NCBI GenBank assembly: GCA_964456185.1
Contig: CAYVZZ010000005.1
Coordinates: 1-45,457 of the forward strand
Direction: 5' to 3'
DNA length: 45,457 nt
Source of the DNA: CAYVZZ01 sp964456185
GTDB lineage: Bacteria; Pseudomonadota; Gammaproteobacteria; Pseudomonadales; Alcanivoracaceae
Below the pieces are notes generated by a model. The model saw nothing but the letters and a program-made list of their open reading frames with translations, had not been told where the DNA came from and did no database searches. Positions 25,100-32,996 of this stretch are shown one piece after another; position 1 is the stretch's first letter; each line of letters starts with the position of its first letter. Both the position numbers and the translations under genes were made by a program.

Positions 25100-25127
25100 T
25101 TGTTGCATCAAGGACACTTGTTATAAG
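25100..25127 (+). promoter_or_regulatory. Candidate extended -10 promoter for the NDH-2 gene
   Basis: TTGTTG (25100-25105), a 16-bp spacer and TATAAG (25122-25127) preceded by TG one base away (TGTTATAAG). It would give a leader of about 120 nt. Nothing else is evident in the rest of the 206-bp gap 25049-25254. Confidence 0.45.
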
Positions 25128-25254
25128 ATGCGCCCGCTTGCCTTTTTTCACCGCTATGGTGCGCCTCTAATTTCCCCATTGAAACGGAACCGGGAACGCC
25201 CACGGATGGTAATGAGTGGCGGAAGGCAATTCGTTTGTTACAAAGGAGCTTTTC

Positions 25255-26571
25255 ATGGCAAAGCCACAACAGACCAGTAAAAAGCGGCCGCAGGTAGTCG
25301 TACTAGGCGGCGGTTTTGGAGGCCTGCGGGCAACACGTGAGTTGGCCGGTGTCGATGTGGACATCACCGTCATTGATCGAGTTAACCATCATGTGTTCCA
25401 GCCATTGCTTTACCAGGTGGCAGGCGCCACCTTGTCGGGGCCGGATATTGCCGCCCCTCTGCGCTTTATCCTGCGCAACCAAAAAAATGTCACCGTCTGG
25501 ATGGCAGAAGTCGACCAGATTGATGTACAAAACCAGCAGATTCACGCCGACGGCCAACCGCTATCGTACGATTATCTGGTGGTGGCCACGGGCGCATCCC
25601 ATGCCTACTTTGGCCATGAAGAGTGGGCGCAACATGCCCCCGGACTCAAAACCATGAATGATGCGCTGGCCATTCGCCGTCGCATTCTGACGGCTTTCGA
25701 ACAAGCCGAGCGTGAAACGGATGAAGCGGCAGTCGCCAAGTGTCTGACCTTTGTGGTCGTCGGTGCCGGTCCAACCGGCGTCGAGCTGGTGGGCAGCCTC
25801 GCCGAAATGGCGCACCACACCCTACCGGGCGAATTCCGTAGCGCCACCACACGCAATACCCGCATTCACTTGGTAGAAGCGGGGCCGCGTGTGTTGCCTG
25901 CTTTGCCTGACAGCCTGTCGGAAAAAACCCAACGCAAGCTGGAAAAAATGGGCGTGGAAGTCCATTTGGGTCAGCCGGTTACGCACATTGATGACAGCGG
26001 TGCCTACTTGGGTGATGAACACATCGCTTCGAACACGGTTCTTTGGGCTGCAGGTGTAGCAGCCTCGTCGTTAGGCGAGCATCTGGGTGGCGAACGAGAC
26101 CGCGCCGGTCGCGTGATGGTGGCGGACGATTTGTCGCTGCCCGGGCATGACAATGTCTTTGTGGTAGGTGATTTGGCACACATCAAACGTCAAGATGGCC
26201 GCCCGGTACCCGGTGTTGCGCCTGCCGCCAAGCAGATGGGCGGCCATGCGGCCAAGGTGATTAAGCAGCGCTTGCAAGGGAAAGCCGGCCAGCCGTTCCA
26301 TTATAACGACTACGGCAGTCTGGCTTATATCAGTAACACCTCGGCGGTGGCCGATTTGCGCGGTATTAAGCTGTCCGGCTTTATCGGCTGGTTGTTCTGG
26401 GTGTTTGCCCACATCATGTTCCTGATTGGCTTCCGCAATCGCTTCGCGGTGATGGGCAATTGGACTTGGTCGTATCTGACGCGTCAGCGTCATGCACGCA
26501 TTGTGGTGGGCGATGACGGGTTCGAGAGTAAATCACAACATGACGAAGTGGCGCCAAGCCCGTCCAGTTGA
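25255..26571 (+). CDS. ndh: NAD(P)H dehydrogenase type II (NDH-2)
   Basis: A 438-residue FAD protein that passes electrons from NADH to quinone without pumping protons. FAD-binding VVVLGGGFGGLRATREL is near the N-terminus (about 15-31), the NAD-binding VVVGAGPTGVELVGSLAEM lies near the middle, and NVFVVGDLAH and APAAKQMGGHAAKVI are the later FAD/quinone site segments. A hydrophobic C-terminal stretch (GFIGWLFWVFAHIMFLIGF) fits peripheral membrane attachment. Start: ATG at 25255 after AAAGGAG; the longer open frame is unlikely. Its neighbour across a shared terminator is a quinol oxidising NO reductase, so both act on the quinone pool. Confidence 0.93.
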   Translation: MAKPQQTSKKRPQVVVLGGGFGGLRATRELAGVDVDITVIDRVNHHVFQPLLYQVAGATLSGPDIAAPLRFILRNQKNVTVWMAEVDQIDVQNQQIHADGQPLSYDYLVVATGASHAYFGHEEWAQHAPGLKTMNDALAIRRRILTAFEQAERETDEAAVAKCLTFVVVGAGPTGVELVGSLAEMAHHTLPGEFRSATTRNTRIHLVEAGPRVLPALPDSLSEKTQRKLEKMGVEVHLGQPVTHIDDSGAYLGDEHIASNTVLWAAGVAASSLGEHLGGERDRAGRVMVADDLSLPGHDNVFVVGDLAHIKRQDGRPVPGVAPAAKQMGGHAAKVIKQRLQGKAGQPFHYNDYGSLAYISNTSAVADLRGIKLSGFIGWLFWVFAHIMFLIGFRNRFAVMGNWTWSYLTRQRHARIVVGDDGFESKSQHDEVAPSPSS

Positions 26572-26592
26572 TTGCCGACATTTCGGCAAAAG

Positions 26593-26625
26593 AAAACCCC
26601 GGCAATACCATTTGCCGGGGTTTTT
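26593..26625. terminator. Bidirectional terminator between ndh and norZ
   Basis: AAAACCCCGGCAA (26593-26605) pairs with TTGCCGGGGTTTT (26612-26624) around a 6-nt loop, with A and T tracts at the two ends. Confidence 0.9.
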
Positions 26626-26685
26626 ATTTCTGTCCTGCCTGGCCGGTGAAGGGGATAGAGGGGGAGCCAGGCCGGACAGAAACCG

Positions 26686-28962
26686 TTAAGCGGCCTTGTC
26701 CAAGTCCTTGTTGGCCGTCTGCTGGCGGTTACTGCGGCCGAACAGACCGATAACCACCTGCCACATGACACCCAGGCCGCCAATAATGAACACCACATCA
26801 CCCAGTGTTCTGGCCCAGCGCAGGTCTTCGAGAATGCCTTGCTGCAGGAACTCGGCGCTGCGAGCCCACCAGTAACCCACTTCGACACTGGCGTGTGCCT
26901 GGAAGAAGCCAACCGGTGCCAGGCTGAGCACAATCATCATCACCAGACCAATGTTGAGCGTCCAGAAGGATACCTTCATGAGACGGTCATTGAACTGCAT
27001 GGCCGGGCGGATATAGCGCAGTACGAACAGGGAGAAACCCAGCGCCAGGAATCCATAGACACCAAACAGTGCCGCATGAGCGTGTACCGCAGTGGTGTTA
27101 AGCCCTTGGATGTAATAGAGCGCTACGGGGGTGTTCACCATAAAGCCCAGTACACCGGCGCCCATCATGTTCCAGAAGGCCACGGCCACAAAGAACATCA
27201 GCGGCCAGTGCAGGTTTTCCATCCAGGGGGCACGTTCCCGTAACCGCCAGTTCTCCCAGGCTTCGTAGCCCAAGACAACCAACGGCACCACTTCCAGCGC
27301 ACTAAAGGAAGCACCAATGGCCATAATCGGCGTGGTTGTGCCGGAGAAGTAGAGGTGGTGCATGGTGCCGGGGGTGCCACCGAGCATGAAGATGGCTGCC
27401 GAGGCAATGCTGGCTGCCGTGGCACCACGCTTGGAGACCAGCCCCATGTTGACGAAGATAAAGGCCAGAGCGGTGGTCGCAAAGACTTCGAAGAAGCCTT
27501 CTACCCAAAGGTGAACCACCCACCAGCGCCAGTATTCCATGACGGTCAGGTTGGTGCGTGAGCCATACATTAGGCCAGCGCCATAGAAGAGGCCGATACA
27601 TACCACTGAGGCGGTAAACAGTACCAGCAGGTTCTTGTCTCCTTTCTTCTTCAATGCCGGGATGATGCCGCGTAGCATCAGGCCGAGCCAAATGACGACA
27701 CCCAGGAATTTGCCAATCTGCCAGAGGCGGCCGAGTTCAACAAACTCGTAACCCTGGTGTCCCAACCAGAAACTGAGGTCACGCGGTAGCAGGTGATGAA
27801 TGGCCAGGAAGCTGCCCACAAAGGTACCACCAACCACAACAATTAGTGCCCAGAAGAGCAGGTCAACACCCAGCTTCTGGAATTTGGGGTCTTTGCCGCC
27901 ATTGATGATGGGCACCAGGAAGAGGCCGGCGGCCAGGAAGCCGGTGGCAATCCAGAAAAGTGCCGCCTGAATATGCCAGGTGCGCATCAGTGAGTAGGGG
28001 AACCACTCGGCCAGCGGGATACCGTAAAAGCCTTGTCCCTCGATCGTGTAGTGGGCGGTGGCTCCGCCAATGAAAATCTGCGCGCAGAAGAGACCCACTA
28101 CCACCAGAAGATATTTGCCCAGAGCCTTCTGTGAGGGCGTTAATGTCATGCCCAAGATGGGGTCCTTGGCCGGTGCGGGCTGTTCTTCCTCTTCTTTATG
28201 CAGGAAGGCCCAGCCCCAGACCAGCAGGCCGACACCGGCAATCAGCATGATGATGCAGACAATCGACCAGAGGATGTTTTCGGCCGATGGCACATTGTCG
28301 ATAAGTGGCTCATGGGGCCAGTTGTTGGAATAGGTGACGTTGCTGTCGGGGCGCTCGGTAGAGGCCACCCAGGCGGTCCAGAAGAAGAAGTCAGCCAATT
28401 TGGCACGTGCCTGGGCATCCGGCAGGGTGTTGTCCATCATGGCATAATCTTCACGCAGCGGTTTCAGCGCCGGATCATTTCCAAACAACTTTTTATAGTG
28501 CGCTGCTACCGTGGCAATGGCTTTGGCACGACCTTCGCTAATAGTGACAACACCCGTATCGGGGTTGTAATTATTGGGGCGATAGGTGTTTTTCAGGCGT
28601 GCTTGCAAAGCGGCCTGTTGAGGTGCTTTAAGTTGGTTATATGGCTTGCCATAGCGGTTTTGAGCGGCTAGGTCTAGCCATGCTAGCAACTCACGATGCA
28701 ACCAATCGGCTGTCCAGTCGGGTGCTTGATAAGCACCATGCCCGAGAATCGAGCCGACAGTCATGCCGCCTGCGCGTTGCCAGGCTTCTTGGCCATCGAG
28801 AATGTCGTCGCGGGTCATGACGACAGTGCCATCTGTTGTCACTACTTGATTGGGGATTGGCGGTGCGTGGTTATACACATCCTTGCCCATCCAGCCAAGC
28901 AGGGTAAAAGAGACTAACAGGACGCCAAACAGCGTCCACCAGAGCTTCTTGTATTCGCCCAT
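26686..28962 (-). CDS. norZ: Quinol-dependent nitric oxide reductase (qNOR, NorZ)
   Basis: A 758-residue single-subunit NO reductase. It reduces 2 NO to N2O with electrons from quinol, in the cytoplasmic membrane. The N-terminal extension (MGEYKKLWWTLFGVLL to about residue 220) replaces the separate NorC subunit. Thereafter come about 12 membrane helices with the haem-copper oxidase-type His ligands: RTWHIQAALFWIATGFL, VVHLWVEGFFEVFATTALAF, GTMHHLYFSG and NTTAVHAHAALFGVYG. Glu residues in helix VI-VII fit the FeB site. Start: ATG at 28962 with GGAGGAAG upstream; the open frame extends 23 codons higher. No norR, nsrR or dnr gene is adjacent. An FNR-type box and a palindrome lie upstream. It may serve NO detoxification rather than full denitrification, since no other denitrification gene is in view. 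Confidence 0.96.
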   Translation of the reverse strand: MGEYKKLWWTLFGVLLVSFTLLGWMGKDVYNHAPPIPNQVVTTDGTVVMTRDDILDGQEAWQRAGGMTVGSILGHGAYQAPDWTADWLHRELLAWLDLAAQNRYGKPYNQLKAPQQAALQARLKNTYRPNNYNPDTGVVTISEGRAKAIATVAAHYKKLFGNDPALKPLREDYAMMDNTLPDAQARAKLADFFFWTAWVASTERPDSNVTYSNNWPHEPLIDNVPSAENILWSIVCIIMLIAGVGLLVWGWAFLHKEEEEQPAPAKDPILGMTLTPSQKALGKYLLVVVGLFCAQIFIGGATAHYTIEGQGFYGIPLAEWFPYSLMRTWHIQAALFWIATGFLAAGLFLVPIINGGKDPKFQKLGVDLLFWALIVVVGGTFVGSFLAIHHLLPRDLSFWLGHQGYEFVELGRLWQIGKFLGVVIWLGLMLRGIIPALKKKGDKNLLVLFTASVVCIGLFYGAGLMYGSRTNLTVMEYWRWWVVHLWVEGFFEVFATTALAFIFVNMGLVSKRGATAASIASAAIFMLGGTPGTMHHLYFSGTTTPIMAIGASFSALEVVPLVVLGYEAWENWRLRERAPWMENLHWPLMFFVAVAFWNMMGAGVLGFMVNTPVALYYIQGLNTTAVHAHAALFGVYGFLALGFSLFVLRYIRPAMQFNDRLMKVSFWTLNIGLVMMIVLSLAPVGFFQAHASVEVGYWWARSAEFLQQGILEDLRWARTLGDVVFIIGGLGVMWQVVIGLFGRSNRQQTANKDLDKAA

Positions 28963-29013
28963 TCTGCTTCCTCCAGCAGTCGAGAGAAAAGGCACCGCAG
29001 TGCCACCATCATT

Positions 29014-29030
29014 TGTTACCGGCGGTAACA
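29014..29030 (-). promoter_or_regulatory. Palindromic candidate operator in the norZ leader
   Basis: TGTTACCGGCGGTAACA is a perfect 7+3+7 palindrome between the FNR-type box and the norZ start codon. If the box sits at -41.5, the palindrome falls at about +4 to +20 of the transcript. It could be a repressor site or form a small mRNA hairpin. It does not match the NsrR or NorR sites I know. Confidence 0.5.
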
Positions 29031-29068
29031 TAGCGGAGGCATTCTCTCGTTATGGGCAAAGGCGTGTG

Positions 29069-29082
29069 TTGACTTAAATCAA
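29069..29082 (-). promoter_or_regulatory. FNR/ANR/DNR-type box upstream of norZ
   Basis: TTGACTTAAATCAA (plus strand) matches the FNR family consensus TTGAT-N4-ATCAA at nine of ten defined bases. A GAGAAT on the minus strand (29041-29046) is a fitting -10 about 32 bp downstream, as for a class II FNR promoter. Oxygen- or NO-responsive activation of norZ is inferred from this. Confidence 0.75.
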
Positions 29083-29112
29083 ATGGGATAGATTGAGAGG
29101 GTCATAGAATGT

Positions 29113-29137
29113 AAAAGCCCGCCATGAAGGCGGGCTT
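29113..29137 (-). terminator. Terminator after metY
   Basis: AAGCCCGCC (29115-29123) and GGCGGGCTT (29129-29137) form a 9-bp stem with a 5-nt loop; on the minus strand a TTTTAC tail follows. It ends metY transcription upstream of norZ. Confidence 0.8.
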
Positions 29138-29158
29138 GGGTAGCTTTGTTGCGACCAA

Positions 29159-30430
29159 TTAAACCGCGTCAAGTGCTTGGTCGATATCGGCGATCAAGTC
29201 ATCAATATGCTCGATGCCGACACAAAGACGAACCAAATCGGCACTGACGCCCGCTGTTTCCAGCTCTTCGTCAGTGAGCTGGCGGTGAGTAGTGGTCGCC
29301 GGGTGGCAAGCTAGTGACTTGGCATCGCCAATGTTTACCAGACGTTTGACGACTTCCAGCTTGTCCATAAAGCGTGCACAGGCTTCGCGGCCGCCATCAA
29401 TACCAAAGGTAAACAGCGACGAGGGAATGCCACCATCAATGTACTTTTGTGCCAGTTCATATTGGCTGTCGCCTTTCAAGCCACCAAAGTTTACCCAGCT
29501 GACTTTGGGGTGATCTTTGAGGTGTTTGGCCAGTGCCAAGGCGTTGGAACAATGGCGCTCCATACGCAGCGGCAGGGTTTCAATGCCCTGCAAAATCAAG
29601 AAGGCATTAAACGGCGAAATGGCACCACCGGTATTACGCAGTGCCACGGTACGGGCGCGTGCAACAAAGGCCGCCGGGCCAAAGGCTTCGGTGTAAACCA
29701 CGCCATGATAGGCTTCTTCCGGCGTATAGAATTGCGGGAATTTCGGGTTGTCCTGCCAGTTGAAGTTACCGGAATCGACAATGATGCCGCCAATGGAGTT
29801 GCCGTGGCCGCCCATGAATTTGGTCAAGGCGTGAACCACAATGTCGGCACCATGCTCGAAAGGACGGCACAAAATAGGTGTCGGCACGGTGTTGTCCACT
29901 ACCAGAGGAATGTTGTGGGCATGAGCTACATCAGCCAAGGCACGGATGTCGACGACGTTACCGGCCGGGTTACCCACCGATTCGCAGTACACCAATTTGG
30001 TGTTTTCATCGATGGCATCAGCAAAGGCTTGCGGGTCGCGGCCATCCACCAAACGGGCTTCCACGCCCTGAGCTTTCAGTGTGTGACGGAAAAAGGTGTA
30101 AGTGCCGCCGTAAACCTGGCTAGTGGCCACGATATTGTCGCCCGCCTGCACCAAGTTTTGTACCGCCGCGGTAATGGCGGCCATGCCCGCCGAGAAAGCC
30201 AAGGCAGCCACACCGCCTTCCAGCTGGGCGACGCGCTGCTCGAGTACATCGGTGGTGGGATTCATGATACGGGTGTAAATATTGCCCGGCACCTTAAGGT
30301 CAAACAAATCGGCACCGTGTTGGGTGTCGTCAAAGGTGAAGCTGGTGGTCTGATAAATCGGCACCACTACCGAGCGGGTGGTAGGGTCGGTTTTAAAGCC
30401 GCCGTGTACGGCAATCGTTTCCCGTTTCAT
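29159..30430 (-). CDS. metY: O-acetylhomoserine sulfhydrylase / aminocarboxypropyltransferase
   Basis: A 423-residue PLP enzyme of the Cys/Met metabolism family, of the length usual for MetY. It makes homocysteine (or, with methanethiol, methionine) from O-acetylhomoserine. The PLP lysine is Lys204 in VVHALTKFMGGHGNSIGG; phosphate-contacting IYTRIMNPTTDVLEQRVAQLEGG and the AFSAGMAAI segment are present. Longer length and the YGGTYTFFRHTLKAQGVEAR segment favour MetY over the ~390-residue MetB/MetZ. Start: ATG at 30430 after AGGAG. A 6-bp inverted repeat (TAAGCA/TGCTTA, 30463-30485) lies just upstream and might be an operator. Confidence 0.94.
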   Translation of the reverse strand: MKRETIAVHGGFKTDPTTRSVVVPIYQTTSFTFDDTQHGADLFDLKVPGNIYTRIMNPTTDVLEQRVAQLEGGVAALAFSAGMAAITAAVQNLVQAGDNIVATSQVYGGTYTFFRHTLKAQGVEARLVDGRDPQAFADAIDENTKLVYCESVGNPAGNVVDIRALADVAHAHNIPLVVDNTVPTPILCRPFEHGADIVVHALTKFMGGHGNSIGGIIVDSGNFNWQDNPKFPQFYTPEEAYHGVVYTEAFGPAAFVARARTVALRNTGGAISPFNAFLILQGIETLPLRMERHCSNALALAKHLKDHPKVSWVNFGGLKGDSQYELAQKYIDGGIPSSLFTFGIDGGREACARFMDKLEVVKRLVNIGDAKSLACHPATTTHRQLTDEELETAGVSADLVRLCVGIEHIDDLIADIDQALDAV

Positions 30431-30504
30431 GCTATCTCCTAGTGGGTGATTACGTTAGCGCCTAAGCATACACGCAAACTGCTTAAGAGGGGAGGGCGCA
30501 TAGC

Positions 30505-30536
30505 AAAAGCCCCTGCCATCAGACAGGGGCAAAAAA
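30505..30536 (-). terminator. Terminator after the frameshifted lipoprotein gene
   Basis: GCCCCTG (30509-30515) and CAGGGGC (30524-30530) with an 8-nt loop; on the minus strand a TTTT tail follows and an AAAA/TTTT extension lengthens the stem. Confidence 0.75.
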
Positions 30537-30552
30537 GCCAGAGTGAACCCGC

Positions 30553-31235
30553 TTAATGCAGCGAAGCCAATTTCACGTCTTTGAACCCCAGGGCCTGGGC
30601 AACATCATACATGGCTTGGTTGAGAATGCGGTGCGTTAACTCATCGGCATCCGGTCCGACATTTTTGTTGATGTCGGTCATGACGGCGTTATGAATGCCA
30701 TGTGACAAGGCTTTATCAAACAGATAACCCGCCCACCAAGTGCCATCCGGTGCTGTACCGGCTTTCACCAGCGTTTTGGCGAGCTCGACACCTTGCAAGT
30801 CGGCAGGGACACGCCTTTTTGAGTGGCAATGCGAAGTGCTGCGTTAACGGCATAATCCATACCGCCAATAAAGCCATTCACCTTTTCTTTGCCATACTGT
30901 TTGGTGAGTTTGGCGACTTCGGCGTTAACCGTTTTTTCACCCAGCATGGACACCAAGGCGGCGGCAAAGCTGAAATTGTCGGCACCGCCACCGGCTTTGA
31001 CCAGCGCTGCAGTGACCGCCAGTGCAGGCTTGCCCATATAAGCCGGGCCGCCATACCAGTTCATGGTCATTTCTTGTTGGGCGTTTTGGGTTGCTGTGGT
31101 GGCAGTTTGTGTGGCTGCCGGCGCAGTCGCCGCTTGGGCGGCATCGGCATTGTCGCTGCTGTCATTGCAACCGGTGAGTGCTAGGCTGGCTGCCAGTAAG
31201 GTGGCGCTGGCAAGCATCAATTTTTGCGCTTTCAT
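30553..31235 (-). pseudogene. Hypothetical lipoprotein interrupted by a single-base frameshift
   Basis: Two overlapping minus-strand frames form one protein of about 227 residues. The first half (ATG 31235, AAGGAG upstream) has a lipoprotein signal peptide ending LALTGC (Cys23), an Ala/Thr/Gln-rich linker and YGGPAYMGKPALAVTAALVKAGGG... up to NAALRIATQKGVSL. The second half continues in the -1 frame from about 30800: ADLQGVELAKTLVKAGTAPDGTWWAGYLFDKALSHG to KDVKLASLH. The lost base lies between about 30798 and 30821, in or near runs TTTTT or GGG on the plus strand. Both halves have sound codon use and no other defects, so the break is recent or a sequencing error. I recognise no named domain. 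A repeat-bearing leader lies upstream and a terminator downstream. Confidence 0.75.
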
Positions 31236-31298
31236 GATGAATCTCCTTAATGGTTAAAGAGGTGTTGCTTTCGCCGGGATGGTTTTGTCATCCCATAT

Positions 31299-31320
31299 AA
31301 AGCAAAGATATGCTTGCTTT
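31299..31320. repeat. Inverted repeat upstream of the frameshifted lipoprotein gene
   Basis: AAAGCAA (31299-31305) and TTGCTTT (31314-31320), perfect 7-bp arms with an 8-bp spacer, located between the divergent lipoprotein and ybiI genes. On the minus strand it overlaps a plausible promoter (TTTACT-N17-TATCTT), so it may be an operator. A second repeat, GGGATG/CATCCC (31276-31294), lies in the presumed leader. Confidence 0.4.
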
Positions 31321-31434
31321 ATTAAGAAGTAAACAATTTCTTGCAAAATAACCGGAAAAAATAGGGAACCCGCCGGTAAGGACTCCCAGCATTTGGTTAC
31401 ACTAAGAACAAGGATTGAAATAAAGGAGAAAAAA

Positions 31435-31701
31435 GTGGCCGTCGGTTGGGCAAAAGATGGCGCAGTGCAAGAGCAAATAGATGCCAGCATCGATGATGCG
31501 GTATCACAGGCACGGTCGCGTCTGCCAAAAGGAGAAAGCCCGGAACACTGTGATGAATGTGGTGCGCCGATTCCGCTGAAACGCCGCCAAGCCATTCCCG
31601 GCACGCGACTATGTGTGGCCTGTCAGGAAAGTGTCGATGCGCAGTTTCAACGCCACAGCTTGTACAACCGCCGTGGCAGCAAGGACAGCCAGCTTAGGTA
31701 G
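31435..31701 (+). CDS. ybiI: YbiI family DksA/TraR-type zinc finger protein
   Basis: An 88-residue protein, the same length as E. coli YbiI, sharing GWA.D.AV.EQI, CGAPIP..RR.AIPG.RLC..CQ and the C-terminal YNRRGSKDSQLR. The four zinc Cys are Cys39, Cys42, Cys60 and Cys63. It belongs to the DksA/TraR C4 zinc-finger family but lacks the long coiled coil of DksA, so binding in the RNA polymerase secondary channel is uncertain. Start: GTG at 31435 preceded by AAGGAGAAAAAA. Its end overlaps the convergent MFS gene by 8 bp. Confidence 0.92.
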   Translation: MAVGWAKDGAVQEQIDASIDDAVSQARSRLPKGESPEHCDECGAPIPLKRRQAIPGTRLCVACQESVDAQFQRHSLYNRRGSKDSQLR

Positions 31702-32902
31702 CGATGGTCGCCTTGCGCCGGATACGTAATAACCAAATCAATGCCAGGAAGGAACCCAGCAGCGTGGTCGCCATGGAAAGAGCCATGGCAAAGGTGGTGC
31801 CATCGTAAATCAAGCCGACAAACAGGCTGGCCAGCGCGCCCAAACCGAATTGTGCCACGCCAAAAAGTGCCACCGCTGCACCAGCATTGGATGGGAACAG
31901 GTTCATCAGCCCCACGGTGTTGTTGGCACCCACCATGCTGGCAGGGGCGATGGTGATAAATAAACAGATGACGACGGCCGTGAGCCCGCCAAATTGCCAC
32001 CAGCTGCACGCCAGAAACAGCAAGCTACCCAGCAATGACAGGCTGACCCCGCCAGCCAGCATGCGGTGATAGCCATGGCGTGTCACCAGTCGGCTGTTAA
32101 TCCAGGTGCCAATAAATAGTCCGGCCACATTGACCCCAAAGAAGACGCCAAACAGGGTGGGCGAAACGCCAAAAATCTCGATATAGACGGATGATGAATT
32201 GGTGATGTAGGCGTACATGGCCGCATAGGGAAGACCACCACACAATAAATAGGCCCAAGCTTGTTGGCGGCGCAAGACGCGGGCGTAGGCGCGGAAATAA
32301 TCGATTAGACGCACGCCTTGGCGCTTTTCGGGACCGTTGGTTTCCGGCAAGCGAAGCAAAATCAGTGCCATGGACAAGCTGGCCAACAGCAATAATGCCC
32401 AAAAGATAGCGCGCCAACCGACATGAGTCACAATGACGCCGCCCAGCGTGGGGGCAATCAACGGGCCGATAATCACCGCCATGGTGACATAGGACATGGC
32501 CTTGGCGGCACGGTCACCTTCCCAGATATCCCGCACCATGGCACGCCCAGCGGCAGGTGTGGCGGCTGCGGCCAAGCCTTGCAGACCACGCGCCCAAATC
32601 AGCGTGTGAATATCCTGCGCCAGCGCACAGACAATGGTGGATAGAAAATAAACGGCAAACCCCACCAGCAACACGGGGCGGCGCCCAAAGCGGTCCGAGA
32701 GGGGACCGGCAAATAATTGCCCGACGGCAATGCCAATGAAGAAGACGCTGACGCTTTGTTGCGCCAAGGCCGGGCCAATGCCAAATTCATCGGCCAAAGT
32801 AGGCAGTGCCGGTAAGTAAGCGTCCACTGACAAGGGGCCGATTACCACCAAAAAGGCCAACATTAAAATTAGGCCGATTTGTTGGCGGTCAGACTGGGTC
32901 AT
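31694..32902 (-). CDS. Bcr/CflA family MFS drug-resistance transporter
   Basis: A 402-residue, 12-helix major facilitator. Family marks are DAYLPALPTLADEFG in helix 1, QLFAGPLSDRFGRRPVLLVGF (motif A between helices 2 and 3) and RAMVRDIWEGDRAAKAMSYVTM. Bcr/CflA members expel small molecules such as bicyclomycin, sulfonamides or cysteine with proton exchange; the substrate is not predictable here. Start: ATG at 32902 after AGGGAA. It lies 94 bp downstream of selD on the same strand. Confidence 0.9.
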   Translation of the reverse strand: MTQSDRQQIGLILMLAFLVVIGPLSVDAYLPALPTLADEFGIGPALAQQSVSVFFIGIAVGQLFAGPLSDRFGRRPVLLVGFAVYFLSTIVCALAQDIHTLIWARGLQGLAAAATPAAGRAMVRDIWEGDRAAKAMSYVTMAVIIGPLIAPTLGGVIVTHVGWRAIFWALLLLASLSMALILLRLPETNGPEKRQGVRLIDYFRAYARVLRRQQAWAYLLCGGLPYAAMYAYITNSSSVYIEIFGVSPTLFGVFFGVNVAGLFIGTWINSRLVTRHGYHRMLAGGVSLSLLGSLLFLACSWWQFGGLTAVVICLFITIAPASMVGANNTVGLMNLFPSNAGAAVALFGVAQFGLGALASLFVGLIYDGTTFAMALSMATTLLGSFLALIWLLRIRRKATIAT

Positions 32903-32996
32903 GCTGTTCCCTGTCGTTAAGGAAAGGGCGTCATTATCTGCTTGTTGTCAGCGGCTGGCCAGCAAAGGATTAAAAGATCGGTAAAACCGGTGGTTT

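Noticed and set aside
29447..30442. A 331-codon open frame on the plus strand
   Set aside because: It is fully antisense to metY, has no family resemblance, and follows from the codon bias of the real gene.
30798..30821. Programmed ribosomal frameshifting in the lipoprotein gene
   Set aside because: The sequence T CAA AAA G is not a proper X XXY YYZ heptamer and no stimulatory stem was seen; a point deletion or sequencing error is simpler.
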